Part shown: in pieces, positions 42,374 through 54,241 of the stretch | Layout: each line of letters begins with the position of its first letter | Position numbering within the stretch: the first letter of the stretch is position 1 | Source of the DNA: Enchytraeus crypticus | Taxonomy: Eukaryota; Annelida; Clitellata; Enchytraeida; Enchytraeidae | Length of the DNA stretch: 64,000 nucleotides | NCBI GenBank assembly: GCA_905160935.1 | Contig: CAJHZI010000518.1 | Coordinates: 2,152,501 to 2,216,500, forward strand | Reading direction: 5' to 3' | Notes under the pieces: generated by a model | Databases searched by the model: none | The model's input: the letters and a program-made list of their open reading frames with translations, nothing else | Told to the model about the DNA's origin: nothing | Position numbers and translations under genes: made by a program

Positions 42374-43497
42374 ATGATGGCGTCTATAAATTCTACTTGT
42401 AACAATCCTGTAAATAATAACGTGTTCCAGCTCAACTGTGCTGACGAAACCGATAGTTTAAATAATGTTGTTGCAACTGAACAGTTGTCTCTTGATAATA
42501 CATTTATCGGTTCTAATGTAACTGATTTAGATTTTCTGCATATGAATTGTCGCAGCTTATAAAAGATTACGATAATGTTAGATCAATGATTTCTCATATT
42601 AATAAACAATTAACGGCCATTGCCGTCTCTGAGACTTGGTTAAAACCAGTTAATGATAATTTATATCAATTGCCTGGTTACACATTTGTGTCTTGTTGTC
42701 GTCCTGTAAAGCCTGGAGGAGGAGTTGGTCTATTTATAAATGATCGCCAATCACATAAGGTACTAGAAGATATATCGTATATCAGTGAATTTATTGAATG
42801 TATTTTTGTTCAAATTGCTTTACACAATAGAGCCAATCTAATTGTAGGCTGTATATATCGTCCGCCTAACTCTGATTCTAATGAGTTCATTAATAGTATT
42901 TCTTGCATACTTACGAGCAATGTCTTTGTAAATAACAATATATAATATTTTCATTTTGTGTGACTTTAACATTAATTAGCATGACAAATAAGTATGACTC
43001 GCACTTGCATTCCTGAAAGTTCGCGAATAGTATGTTGTCTTTTGGACTGGTACCAGTAATTAATAGGCCAACTAGAATTACCACTTTAAGTGAATCGTTA
43101 ATAGACAATATCTTTACCAATTATGACATTTCGAAGTGCAATTCTGCATTAGTGTATTGGGACATATCATTTCCCTATTCTAATTCAGTGTAAAACGTCT
43201 AAACAGTATAGCAAAATCCTTGATAAGTCATTAATGAGTCGTAGATTCTTCCACAGGAGGTCTATAGATCAGTTTTTAAAGTTTGCCTAAATAATCAGGA
43301 TTGGTCGCTTTTATCCAATAACAGCACCAATACTGACCCAAATAGTAAATATGAAGTATTTATCTCTATGTTCCTTTCTGGTTTGAACAAATATTTTCCT
43401 AAAGTAAGTAAAAGTAATTACAAAAATAAACCCAGAAAAGAATGGATGACTACTGGCTTAGTAAATCATGTGAACAGAAATCTTTACTTTTTAGACT
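42374..43497 (+). pseudogene. LINE endonuclease domain
   Basis: Begins upstream with NNPVNNNVFQLNCADET and FLHMNCRSL (42530), the N-terminal Asn motif of AP-endonucleases. After a one-base shift: AIAVSETWL (Glu motif, 42618), GGGVGLFIND (42716), VGCIYRPPNS (42845). Later motifs up to 43100 are damaged. At 43440-43497 a basic segment (KPRKEWMTTGL) leads to the Tc1-like insertion. It would nick target DNA to prime reverse transcription. Confidence 0.8.
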
Positions 43498-43796
43498 ACA
43501 GGGTGAGTAAAAAAAGAGTACACCTGCAAAAAGTTTGAATATCTCAGGCTATTGTTAATATTTTCCAATAAAACTTTTAGGAAATACTACAGGACTAATT
43601 TCTGATGGGGTGGCCAATTTTCATCTATTTTGGTAAATAGATTGGCCAGTTATGCAAGTTTCAGCAGAGCAACTCCCCATTTTTTAATGTACTGTAAATA
43701 TATATTATATTTTATTTTATTTTTTTGGACCCTGAAAAGGACCGTTGTAGTGGTTCAGAAAGAACCAATTGTATCTGCTAGCATTGCTGACTATTC

Positions 43797-44105
43797 GATA
43801 TGCTTTCCTCCCGCTGCTATGCAGGACTGCAGTCGCTTTCGGGACGCTAAAACAGCCTTGTTGATTCCAGTTTAGGGCACTCTCTTCCAGATGGATTGTA
43901 GCACTTCCTGCAGTTCTGTCTTGTTTTGAGGCTTCGGGTGGTGTTTCTGATAGAGATGCAGCATGATTCCCCAGACATAGTAATCCAGAGGATTTAGATC
44001 GGGAGAGTTTGGAGGCCATTCATTCTTCTTGATAAAATACAGATTTCTCTCGCTGATACATTTCTGTGCATGACGAGATGCATTAAACGGAGCACCATTC
44101 TGCTA
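43797..44105 (-). pseudogene. Tc1/mariner transposase C-terminal part
   Basis: On minus: QNGAPFNASRHAQK (second catalytic region; the usual Asp is Asn), SERNLYFIKKNEWPPNSPDL then NPLDYYVWGIMLH (third catalytic Asp), LQEVLQSIW and RLQSCIAAGGKHIE before the stop. A stop near the start and another after RVP are the only interruptions. The N-terminal DNA-binding half is displaced by the LINE at 44141 and only a trace may remain at 46320-46480. Confidence 0.8.
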
Positions 44106-45030
44106 AAAAATGAAGCCATTTGGTAGAAGAGCATAGCAATCATCTTAGACGACATAGGTTTAAATTGCCTAAACGATCACTGTTAAACATATATTATAGT
44201 TTTATCTATTCTCACCTAAATTACTGCAATATGTGGGGTTGTGCACCCATTTCTGCTCTAAAAGAATTATTTATCATACAAAAACGCGCAGTTAGAATTA
44301 TAAATAATTGTAATTATTTATCACATACGTCTCCAATATTCAAGGACCTTGCCATTTTGAAATTGTCTGATACAAACTACTATAACACAGTGTTATTTAT
44401 GTTAAAATATAAACATAACTGCCTACCATTAACTTGCAACGAATTTATAATATCTAGCACTTCTGTAGAGAATAATAATTATTACATGAGAAATGTTAAT
44501 GAATTCATTGTTCCCTTCTCACGTACAAATATACGAGCTAAATGCATATATGTACATGGTCCAAAACTGTGGAATAATTTGCCAGATGTTATAAAAAATG
44601 CTACGTCCATTTCTAATTTTAAGAAAGAATTTGTTAGTTTAATATTTAATCGATATTAATTTAGCCTTTATGTATTTATACTAGTAAAGCTCTCCTTGAA
44701 CGCTTGTACTTGTTAATTAGATATTACTTTTGTTTCATTCTATTTTTCTTTTCTTGTTTTATTATTTTTCTTTGCACTCTGAAGTTTAGTTTAAATAGTT
44801 AGTTTTTTGCTATTTAGAGATATGAACTTAGTTTACTTATTTAATTTGTAATAATTTAAAGATGTTTTTTTAAAATTTATTTTGAGTTTCACTTGCCAGT
44901 GTCTGGCCATTTCCTGATTTGAAAATGTTCAATTGTATGTATACCAACGGTTTTACTGTAATTAGTAATGTAATAGAAATTGTTGTATTTCAGACTTGGT
45001 AGACTCTGCTATAGCTGCTAATTATGGTAT

Positions 45031-46193
45031 TGTTGTGAACGTCGCCTATAGTTAATTCGAACTCGAATCCTTGCGGCCTTTCTAGGTCTTACTGCGCGAC
45101 GCTGCCGTGTAGGCCGTTAGGCTTGAGGTGTACATAAATAGAGGTGCCGTTTTGCGGTGGTAGTTCTTCACTCACTGGTCGTTGCCAAGTTGACTTAGTC
45201 TTCTCTTCCCGGTCTCTGTTTATTCCCGACGTACGCGAGCTTTAGTTTAGGCGGTCGATAAAAATTTGTGTAGAAACGGTTACGTTAAAGACTATTGTTT
45301 CGAGAGCGATATTGTTTGTCATTTGCTAGTGTAAGTACCTTTAATAAACCTAAACCCTGTGAATTAAAAACACGTGTTGGCGTCTGTCAATATTGATAAA
45401 TAAAATACGTTAGTTAGGCTGATTTAATTTAATAAGTGATCCGCATAAGCCGCCCAGCTGATATCCCTCAGAGTGTCCGGCCACCGTCGTCTAAGAAACC
45501 TACTACGTGTAAGTACTTAATTAATGTCTCCTGATCGCTACTAAATTAATACAATTCACTTATTTGTAAACCCAACCTATTCTATAAAGGGCTATGGACC
45601 CCTCAGTCAACGAACAGCCCAAAACCGACGTCGGTACTTTCTTAGGCAAACAAAGGCATATAGAAATAATAGAGTCAGAACCTCTCTTATCGGGGGTTAA
45701 CCCCCCCCCCCCCGCCAGAGGATCGCCAGGTGGTGCTGACGACATTAGCCAAGGTGAATTAGAAGTCCAGTTGACACAAACATCATTCTCACGTAACGTA
45801 GTAATATGCGACGGTAGGCAAGAGCTTATGATTCCGACGGGGTCCAGCGACCTCGATTGAGCAGACCGTCTTGAGAGAACCTCTCGACGGACTACTGTCA
45901 ACCGCCAATCGCCTAGCGACGGCCGACTACCGCAGGGCTGTTGATGATAGGCGACCTGAAATCATGGCGACAACCGCCAACCGACCGCCAACCGACCGCC
46001 AACCTCCTGGCGACTACCGACAACCGCCAGGCTATTGATAATAGGCGTTCGGACATTACGGCGAGTACCGTCAGTGGCCTTCTCGAGATGTCGGCACTCC
46101 CAGACTGTTACCTGAGAGAAGCACCGCCCTCCCCCAGATTAACGGCGGCCTCCGTTGCTCGTCAACAGCCTGCAGAGCGTGATAAAAGCAACA
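45031..46193 (+). mobile_element. LTR-type insertion, 4-bp target duplication
   Basis: Starts TGTTGTGAACG and ends AAGCAACA (TG..CA), flanked by GTAT at 45027-45030 and 46194-46197; the empty site in the sister copy at 48900 reads ATGGTATTACC. It has TATA-like TACATAAATAG (45132), AATAAA near 45346, a poly-C run near 45702 and tandem ACCGCCAACCG repeats near 45970. No reverse transcriptase. It is either a long solo LTR or a small internally deleted retroelement. Confidence 0.75.
45594..45860 (+). CDS. Small ORF in the LTR-type insertion
   Basis: 88 codons, MDPSVNEQPKTDVGTFLGKQ at the start, a proline stretch encoded by the C run (NPPPPARG), and an acidic end. I do not recognise it. Its position after a putative leader would suit the beginning of gag, but no nucleocapsid or capsid motif follows. 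It may not be translated. Confidence 0.3.
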   Translation: MDPSVNEQPKTDVGTFLGKQRHIEIIESEPLLSGVNPPPPARGSPGGADDISQGELEVQLTQTSFSRNVVICDGRQELMIPTGSSDLD

Positions 46194-46639
46194 GTATTAC
46201 CGAACAGAACTATGGCTCTTTTATGGTATCCTCTTTCGTATTGTTGTTTGTTTGTCTGACTACATGCACGTTCCTATTGTTTGTATAATCTGTGCTGTGA
46301 TGAACAAATAAACGATACTAAGCATTTTTTTAAAATCATCAAACAGCTCCGGAAGCAAAGTATTGACGTAATACTGAGAGTTGACCTTTACTTTCTCGTC
46401 AATGAAGTGCAATCTGCCCTTACCGTTGTAGCAAACGCCATTTTTAGGGAAAAATGGGGGGTTGCTCTGCTGAAACTTGCATAACTAGCCAAGCTATGTA
46501 CCAAAATAAATGAAATTTTGCTACCCCATCAGCAATTAGTCCTTGAGTAATTGGTAAATGTGTTATTGGAAAATATTAACAGTAGCCTGAGATATTCAAA
46601 CTTTTTGCAGGTGTAAACATTTTTTTTACTCACCCTGTA

Positions 46640-48543
46640 TATAAAGTTCTTAAAACTGACGAATCTAAATATAAGTACATTTCCTATAGAAACAAGCTAA
46701 GGAGTCTGTTAGTAAAGGCTGAGAGAGACTTTTACGCAGCAAAACTAGAAAACTGTAAAAATTACAGTAAAATGGCTTGGAAAGTGACATTTTAAATTAA
46801 AAAAACTGCTATGCCATCTAGTGAATTTGTAGTAAATGGTGAAAAATCTTGTGATAAAAAGATAATAGCAGATCAATTTAATGATTATTTTGCAAATATT
46901 AGGAAAAATCTAGCAGATACAATTACCAGATCTAATAAATCTTTTAAAACTTACATACCTGACACTTCATTCAGTGTAAACTCGTGTGCGTTTTATTTGA
47001 CATCTGCTTCGGAAATAATTGAAATTGTTCAAAATTTTAAAAATAGCGATAGCTCTGGTTATGATGAAATATATATGAATTTGCTAAAACACATTATAAT
47101 CTCCATTGCCGATCGTCTTTCTGTAATTTTTAATGTTTGCCTAAGTGAGGTGATATTCCCTGACAAATTTAAAGTGGCTAAAGTCTGTCCTGTCTATAAA
47201 TCAGGAAGTAAGACCGAATTCACTAATTACTGACCAATAAGTATTTTGCCTAGTTTTTCCAAAATATTAGAAGAGGTTATTTCTAATCGCCTAATGTCAT
47301 ACATAAATAAATGTAATGCAAAGTTTCTAACTCGCAATATGGTTTTAGAGAAAAAAGTACTCAACATATATGGCATTAATGACATTATATAATAAAGTTT
47401 CTTATGCTATAGATAAGAATGAGTTTTGTATGGGGATATTCTTAGATTTGTCAAAAGCATTTGACACCTTGGATCACAATGTACTATTACAAAAACTTGA
47501 GATCTATGGTATTAGAGGAAATGTCAATCTCCTCCTGAAAAGTTATCTGTCTAATAGGCAGCAATATGTTTCATATAATTTTACTCTGTCTCATTTAAAA
47601 TCAATTTCATGTGGAGTTCCCCAAGTCTCTATTCTAGGTCCATTCCTTTTCTTGCTATATATTAATGATATGACATCATGTAGCAAACATTTACAATTTT
47701 TACTTTTTGCCGATGATACTATGCTCGAACTCAGATATATTTAAGTTAATGCAAATTATTAATACTGAAATAATATATCTGACTGACTGGTATAAAGCAA
47801 ATCGTTTATCCCTAAATATATCAAAAACAAATATTTATGTTATTTGGTTACAAGAAAATATCTCTTGACTCTGATGGTTTGCCAGTGGATCTTCACTTGT
47901 TTATTGATGATGTCAAAATTGCACAAGTTGAGTTCACTAAATTTTTGGGAGTAATGATTGACCAAAAATTCACTTGGCAACGTCATATTTCACCAGTATC
48001 TGCAAAAGTCTCAAAAGCTTTATATATTCTTAGACGACTTAGGTTTAAATTGCCCAAACGATCACTGTTGAACACATATTACAGTTTTATCTATTCTCCC
48101 TTAACTTACTGCAACATTATGTGGGGTTGTGCATCCATTTCTGCTCTAAAAGAATTAATTGTCTTACAAAAAGGTGCAGTTAGAATTATTAATAGTTGTA
48201 ATTATTTATCACATACGTCTCCAATATTCAAAGATCTTGCCATTTTGAAATTGTCTGATATAAATTACTATAACACAGTTTTATGTTAAAATGTAAACAT
48301 AATTGCCTAACATTAACTTGCAACGGATTTGCAATATCTAGCACTTCTGTTGAGAATAATAATTATTACATGAGAAATGTTAATGAATTCATTGTTCCCT
48401 TCTCACGTATAAATATACGAGCTAAATGCATATCTGTACATGGTCCAAAACTGTGGAATAATTTGCCAGATATTATAAAAAATGCTACGTCTATTTCTAA
48501 TTTTAAGAAAGAATTTTTTGGTTTAATATTTAATCAATATTAA
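46640..48543 (+). pseudogene. LINE reverse transcriptase, main copy
   Basis: Resumes after the Tc1-like element. FNDYFANI (46875), KVAKVCPVYKSG (47172) then a stop where YRPIS belongs (TNY*), FLDLSKAFDTLDHNVL (47440), GIRGNVNLLLKSYLSNRQQY (47510), GVPQVSILGPFLFLLYIND (47611; the usual GVPQG has Val) and LFADDTML (47702) with catalytic Asp pair. The C-terminal part (VEFTKFLGVMIDQKFTWQRH, 47927) continues to 48543 with one frameshift at about 48287. Non-LTR reverse transcription is the role; a few point lesions inactivate it. Confidence 0.88.
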
Positions 48544-49330
48544 GCCTTTATGTATTTATACAAGTAAGCTCTCCTTGAACGCTTGTACTAGTTAATTAGA
48601 CACTACATTTGTTTCATTGTATTTTCCTTTTCTTGTTTTATTATTTTTCTTTGCACTCTAAAGTTTAGTTTAAATAGTTATTTTTTGCTATTTAGAGATA
48701 TGAACTTAGTTTACTTATTTAATTTGTAATAATTTAGAGATGTCTTTAAAAATTTATTTTGAGTTTCACTTGCCAGTGTCTGGCCATTTCCTAATTTGAA
48801 AATGTTCAATTGTTTGGATACCAACGGTTTACTGTAATTAGTAATGTAATAGAAATTGTTGTATTTCAGACTTAAGTAGACTCTGCTATAGCTGCTAATT
48901 ATGGTATTACCGAACAGAGCTCTTTCATGGTATCCTCTTTCGTATTGTTATTTGTTTATATAACTATATGCACGTTTCTATTGTTTGTATAATCTGTGCT
49001 GTGATGAACAAATAAACGAAACTAAACTAAAAAAAGAAAATTTGTGAATGTGAAAGTTAATTTCTATGTCGCGGTCTTAAAATACAAATAATAAGTGCAT
49101 ACACAAATATTTGTATTGCAATAAAAAGCATCTACTGTTTAGAAAGGCCTATTGAAACATATAGGCTATAAGTGCTTATATTATTAATATTATTATAGTA
49201 ATATTATATTATTAATCCCAATATTATTCAGTAAATAAGTTAATTATTTTGAAAATTTTATGAAAAAAATAAATAAATGTTCAGGTGAAAAAAAATTATT
49301 AAAAATCTTATAACGGAAAGCAACTATCAA

Positions 49331-49573
49331 AAAGCTTACAACAAATTCTCGTTTAGCGTGCCGTCTATTCGGGGTGAAGACGGAGATGATTTGATTGGAA
49401 ATGGAACGTTAAGGTCATCTATCCTTCGGTCTGACACCACCAAGTGTACATGACTAGGTTTTTTATTCGCTCCTCGGAAAGAAAAAAACTCTCTTCGCAA
49501 CAAGATGTCTCGTACTATCGACATCTTGTTTAATAGGCAAGGTCTCTACCACTGCGCCAAGAGGCAGGCCCTA
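49331..49573 (-). repeat. tRNA-like SINE, third family
   Basis: On minus it begins GGCCTGCCTCTTGGCGCAGT then GGTAGAGACC, matching a tRNA A box (TGGCGCAGTGGTAGAGAC). A B-box-like TAGTACGAGACATC lies about 40 bp on. The remaining body is unrelated to the other SINEs. Low copy here (one). Confidence 0.5.
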
Positions 49574-49869
49574 GAAAGCTAATAAAAAAGCTTATAGTAA
49601 TTACAAAATTTAATTATAGAAACGTTCTTTCATACTTTGCGAGCTTGGGTTTGGTATTTGACAGCTTTCAGTGTTTCTTCCTCAGCCTTGTTAACCATTG
49701 ACGCAGTCTTTCGGGCTCGATGCTGTACATCATCCACAATTATACCCTGTGCACATACGAATTATTACTGAATTATGAAATTTAGCGATTAATTCCTTAA
49801 GTGTATTTGGTTGAGGAATTCAGTTTACACGCTAACGCGAATAGCTTCATGCAGACAAATTGCTTAGGT
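49574..49869. other. Unassigned sequence
   Basis: No feature recognised. Confidence 0.3.
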
Positions 49870-50680
49870 CTCTCTCTCTCTCCCTTAGTGCACAGCCCAC
49901 TGTCAGGTCCATGGTAAATGCATTTAGCGCTTCCATTTTTCTATGTCTTCCGCTTTCCTTTTCATGTCCACATGTGAGTGGACCTTTAAATCATCCCACA
50001 TTCCGAATCTCGGCCTACCTCTGCCTTTATAGCCTTCAATTCTGCCTTCCGTGGCTTCTTTTAGTAGACTTTCCCCGCTACGAAGGTGTCTTATGCAACT
50101 CTTCTCCCTATTTCTTAATGCATTTTTCAGCTGTCTATCTGTAACAACTCTCTCCAGAACTTCCATACTTGTAACCTTTTGAGTCCAGCTAATTCTATCC
50201 ATTCTTCTCCATATCCACATTTTCAGTGCCTCTATTTTCTTGATATCTAGTTTCCTTCGCTAAGGCCTATGTTTCACATCCATATTTTCATACCAAAGTT
50301 TTCACTATCTTTACATTTGTGTTCTTTAGTCATTTTTTAAGTTCTTTGGTATTACCGATGGCTTTTTTGCTTGTGTAATCCTACTACTGAATATTTCATT
50401 CTCACATTTCTCATCATCTGTTATAGTATGCCCTAAATATTTGAAAATCCTTACCTGTTCTAATCTCGTACCATTTATTATAATATTGACTTCACCTCTA
50501 TTCTGGGACACTCTCATCATTTGAGGTAATCTTCAATTCTAAATTCCGTATTTCAATTCCATAGGCCTATCATTCAGACTATCCATTATCTTCTGCAGTC
50601 CAGTCTCGATTCCCGTTACCATTCTTTGGTCATCTGCAAATCCTACATCTTTAACAATCTTCTATAATTGTTATGTAGAA
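49870..50680 (-). pseudogene. RTE/BovB-like LINE 3' part
   Basis: Minus-strand RTE: tail complement GGTCCATGGTAAATGC and (TC)n at 49870-49920; C-terminal segment MWIWRRMDRISWTQKVTSME and RLKNALRNREKS (50220-49930), and the preceding MRVSQNRGEVNIIINGTRLE (50520). The frame is broken at about 50230-50330. Upstream it fades at about 50680 just before the catalytic site. Confidence 0.82.
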
Positions 50681-50689
50681 TATTAAAAC

Positions 50690-51255
50690 CTTCTGTTATT
50701 GTTGATTTTCGTCGAACTTGTCCTACTTGAAGGCAAGTAGTAATTCAATAAATTTAATTATTGACATCAAAAGTTATAAAGTCAAGGAATTATTCCGGTA
50801 GTAGGACTAGCTTTGGTTAAGTAGGCCCATTGGTCTATTTAAATTGAACCCACACTGTGATCTTTTATAGCTTATAGCCTTTTCATTTCTCATTTCTTTG
50901 AATTAAACCTCAACGAGCTGACCCATGTGCTTTAATTTACAAAGCTGACCAGCAGCCAATTCTCTCAATTAGATCTAAGTTAATAAGGGGAATATTTAGT
51001 AGAATTGGAAAGTAAGTGTTAAGTGAACTCGACGTAGATTCTTGAACTCAAAATCTAAGTACTTGTCAGCAATTTTTCAAAAGTCTATTCTTAGTCCCAG
51101 TCCTCACATCTATGAAAATGTTTGGCTCAATCTAGGTGGATCTGTTCTTATTTAAATTCAAATTATGAAATGTTGCAAATTTTAGTATGCCATCTTAATA
51201 TTATTGCAGCCAGATTTACAAATAATTATATATGACATTATATACTTGTTATTTG
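50690..51255. other. Unassigned AT-rich sequence
   Basis: No element or frame recognised. Confidence 0.35.
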
Positions 51256-52018
51256 TTAAGGCTATCTGGAGTAAATGTTTTTACACCACAGCAATGCATT
51301 AACTTTCATAACTATTTTCGTAACTTCATAATTGTCCCGAGAGTTTCAAATTTGAAACCCTAAGGTAAATTATAAATTTTACTACTGATACAGTTTATAG
51401 GAAACGGCACATATTATGATAATTTTTCTGTGGAAGTACAAGTGTTTACCAAATCCTCCTTATTTGATATTTTTAAGTTAATAAATTGCACTTTTTCTCT
51501 GAAATATTGGATATTTTAACCAAGACTTTTCCACTTAATTATAAACGTTTTTAATTTATAGGGTAGGCCTACTGACAAATTTTTTAAATTGTTGAAGCAT
51601 TCTATTTGCTGGTTATAATCAAGGAGAATATTTCAGATACAGTAATAAAGCTAAATATCTATATATTTTATGAACATTTATTGGTCAACTTGCAATATTT
51701 TAAGAAATATACAGGAATAAATACCACTTCTCTCCTTTTTCATTCTCATATTTTTACTCAGGTGAAAAATGTGGCAGTTATTATGACTTCATGTATTTTT
51801 AAGCACATTTACCATATTATACCATTTTAAACATGTTTGTCGTAATTACCGAACTCTTATGAGACGGAAAGCAAGCCGAACTCCAACCGAACCCTTGTTA
51901 GAAGAATGCCGAACCGAACCGAACTCTCAAATTGTAAACTGCTAGCCGAATCCGAACCGAACTTTCATTTTCAACGAACCGAACTGAACTCTGAAAATTC
52001 ATAAAATTCCCATCTCTA
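51256..52018 (-). mobile_element. Partial nonautonomous hAT, GGTTCGG family
   Basis: Minus copy of the 18843 family. Interior AACTTCATAATTGTCCCGAG through ATACCACTTCTCTCC, then CCGAAC motifs and terminus AATTCCCATCTCTA at 52018. The opposite terminus is absent. It abuts the Polinton-like block B. Confidence 0.8.
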
Positions 52019-52031
52019 CTAAAGGGTCCAA

Positions 52032-52602
52032 CTACTGACGTTTCATGGGACCCTTCTCTACGTTTTTGGACCCAAGGCCAAATTTGGCTTTGTTTTTCAT
52101 AATATAGTAAATTAAAGTAGCCGTATTGCTTAGCGCACTATCATATCTAGAATAACTAGCAATTTCAGACATTCTATGAGCCAATGCTGCGTCACTAATA
52201 TTTCGGTTGCAAGTATCTGTGTTTTCGGTATAAAACTGATCGTGTAATTTACACACTTTATCGACTACATTAATCCCCTGATAACCCTCTTTGTTTAGCT
52301 GTTCATATTTAGAACCAGGACCGCAATATGAATACTTATTTAAATTTGTTAAATGAGCCATTAGTTAGATACTCTCCTAGCCTGGCAGGCAAATGTAGTT
52401 CTCCAGCTGTATTTCCAACTGTTGATAACACAGTATTAAACACACCCCGACCAACTTGTGAGTTGGTTATGCATCTCGACTTTTTCTTCCATACACCCTA
52501 CCCTACAAACAGCACTTTGCAGCATTCTATTATTACATGTAGCAGCAACCTCTCCAATATTTGTATAGAATCAATATGCCTTTTACATTGGAAGCAGTAC
52601 AT
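52032..52602 (-). pseudogene. Parvovirus-type phospholipase A2 protein, copy B
   Basis: On minus the gene starts at ATG 52602 with a Cys pair (YCFQC), runs through a basic linker in broken frames, and shows GELHLPARLGEY (about 52420-52385). The phospholipase domain is open in 52361-52032: YCGPG at residues 12-16 (calcium loop), LHDQFY at 39-44 with the catalytic His-Asp pair at 40-41, then a helix with paired small residues. The order GPG, then HDxxY, is that of the secreted-type PLA2 domain of parvovirus VP1; the GELHLP segment before it and the neighbouring capsid-like gene fit the PLA2 proteins of Polinton/adintovirus-like elements instead of a parvovirus. Active-site residues are intact although frames upstream are broken. 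Confidence 0.85.
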
Positions 52603-52628
52603 TTTATATATGCGGTACGTTTTTTAAC

Positions 52629-53500
52629 TCACATTTTATAATGTGATTTGCAATTTGTAAAAATTGGAGTCTGACCATGGGATATTATTTTCAGCACTGT
52701 GTCTGAAAGTATTCTAACATGCATATGAGGATTTGCTGGAACATTTTGACTAAGTGTAAAGTTAAGTTTCATGGTCACAACATCAGACTTAATTTGTTAA
52801 CTCTGATGCCTTGCATCGAAGACTATTAGTGGAAATAGCTTTTTCAACATTCAGCATATCAATCTGTGTACCTCCTATTAAATGATTAAATTCATAGTGT
52901 TCTCTCTTAAACTCATCTGTCATGGAGTTGAAATCTACATACAACATTTGTAGCATAGTTTATTCTTGGTTCATCTGCTGGATATCTCATCGTTTAACTC
53001 AACAAGAGAGCTTGTAAAGTTAAGGTGATCAAACACAGCTGGATTTTGTTCCTGTGTTCCTGATTTGTTAGTTTGAAATCCAACAATTATTCATCTGGGC
53101 TTTTCAATTCCAACGGTTCCGTTGATCATCCATTTATATTCTTGTATATCTGCTGTAACTACAGTAAGCTGATCATTTCTACTACTAAAACTTATTGTAA
53201 TTTCTTCTACTTGCAACCAGCTCTCGCAGCGAAGTTATCGTATCAACTAATGGCTTTATTCTTGATGCCGATCTAATGTCCGTTAGTGAAACTTTACCAT
53301 CAAAATGATTATTCGATTTGCTATTCGCTCTAGTGAGCCTCAGAGTAAGTCGCAAATTGTAAAGTACTTTGATATATTCGGAAAATCAAAATAGGTGTGA
53401 AAATGGAATGCTGAATGAATATTGGCCTGGTGCATCATTGCTTATTAGTAGTTGTCGGCGAATCGCAAATCCGTCATTGCAATCTGGATTTTCTTACGAT
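52629..53500 (-). pseudogene. Capsid-like (double jelly-roll type) gene, copy B
   Basis: Nucleotide-level match to copy A over 32029-32720, plus the C-terminal end that copy A lacks. That end is open on minus at about 52788-52629: VVTMKLNFTLSQNVPANPHM, then HVRILSDTVLKIISHG, and a stop at 52629-52631. Upstream, frames are broken, but ELNDEYPAEEP-like and RRQLLISNDAPGQYSF-like readings are recoverable by eye as short pieces across frames. It ends only about 27 bp before the start of the phospholipase gene on the same strand, so the two were adjacent late-type genes. Confidence 0.6.
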
Positions 53501-53531
53501 GTAAAATGATTGGCAATAGTGTCTGCGCTGG

Positions 53532-54010
53532 CTGAAACTGTTGACCGAACAGAACTCGAACCCAGACTCTGACCGAACCCGAACCGAACCCGAACCCAGA
53601 CTCTGGCCGAACCGAACCGAACCCGAACTCAGACTAACATATTTTTTCACCGAACAGGTGAAAAAATATGGCAGCTATTATTACTTAATGAATTCTTAGG
53701 CATATTTACCATAAACCATATTAAACATGTTTGTCATAACCATGATTATTATAAGTAAAGTTAAACAATGGCAACATTATCCAAACCAAATAATTTCGAA
53801 CTCGAATCAAACTCTTCCGAGTTGGAAAGCAAGCCGAACTCGAACCCTTGTTAGAACCGAACCCGAAACGAACCGAACTTTCATCTTCAACGAACCGAAC
53901 CGAACTCTCAAGTTGTCAACTGCTAACCGAACCCTAACCGAACCGAACTTTCATTTTCAGAGAACCGAACCGAACCCGAACTCTGGAAATTCATAAAATT
54001 CCCATCTCTA
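53532..54010 (-). mobile_element. Internally deleted nonautonomous hAT, GGTTCGG family
   Basis: CCGAACC arrays on both sides (53533-53640 and 53815-53980) with only about 170 bp of interior, and terminus ATTCCCATCTCTA at 54010. The left terminus is missing. It is inserted within or just upstream of the capsid-like gene of block B. Confidence 0.8.
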
Positions 54011-54018
54011 GTTATAAT

Positions 54019-54175
54019 ATGAATCACTTGCAGTTAAATCAATTCCAATACCATCAGAATTACTATTAAAACCGGCTTTACTCTGTGGAATAAAGGACGA
54101 TTATTGCGACTTTTTTTTATACTGTTGTAAACTATTATTGACGATCGTTGAGTGAATATTTGGCACTTCTATCTC

Positions 54176-54241
<66 letters not shown>

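Larger units (their letters stand above)
44141..46319 (+). pseudogene. CR1/Jockey-group LINE 3' end inside Tc1-like
   Basis: Truncated second copy of the LINE at 41490: FKLPKRSLLNIYYSFIYSHL (44160), KRAVRIINNCNYLSHTSPIF, LKLSDTNYYNTVLFMLKYKH and VHGPKLWNNLPDVIKN to a stop at 44657. The 3' UTR to about 46300 matches 48540-49030, apart from an LTR-like insertion at 45031-46193. The ORF is open for 179 codons with no reverse transcriptase motifs. Confidence 0.88.
43499..46637 (-). mobile_element. Tc1/mariner-like element with ~190-bp inverted repeats
   Basis: Termini CAGGGTGAGTAAAAAAAG (left) and its inverse ending TTACTCACCCTG (right) are flanked by TA on both sides (43497-43498, 46638-46639). 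The inverted repeat extends inward through TTTGAATATCTCAGGCT and AACTTGCATAACT. The transposase gene on minus is interrupted by a second LINE. The LINE carrying this element resumes with TATAAAGTTC at 46638. Confidence 0.88.
41490..49030 (+). mobile_element. CR1/Jockey-group LINE, near full length, with nested insertions
   Basis: ORF1 (41536-42150), endonuclease (42374-43497) and reverse transcriptase (46640-48543) of one element in order, ending with AATAAACGAAAC near 49012. A Tc1-like element (43499-46637) splits it just after the endonuclease. The start is estimated from the first ORF1 codons. Confidence 0.85.

Noticed and set aside
52032..52361. Endogenous parvovirus
   Set aside because: Only the PLA2 domain is parvovirus-like; no NS1 helicase or parvoviral VP segment is near, and the adjacent capsid-like gene and the integrase in the sister copy point to a Polinton/adintovirus-type element.
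54101..54240. Tyr/Ile-rich C-terminal extension of the minus ORF over (TA)n
   Set aside because: The microsatellite encodes it; only the basic part upstream (54250-54400) is considered possible coding sequence.
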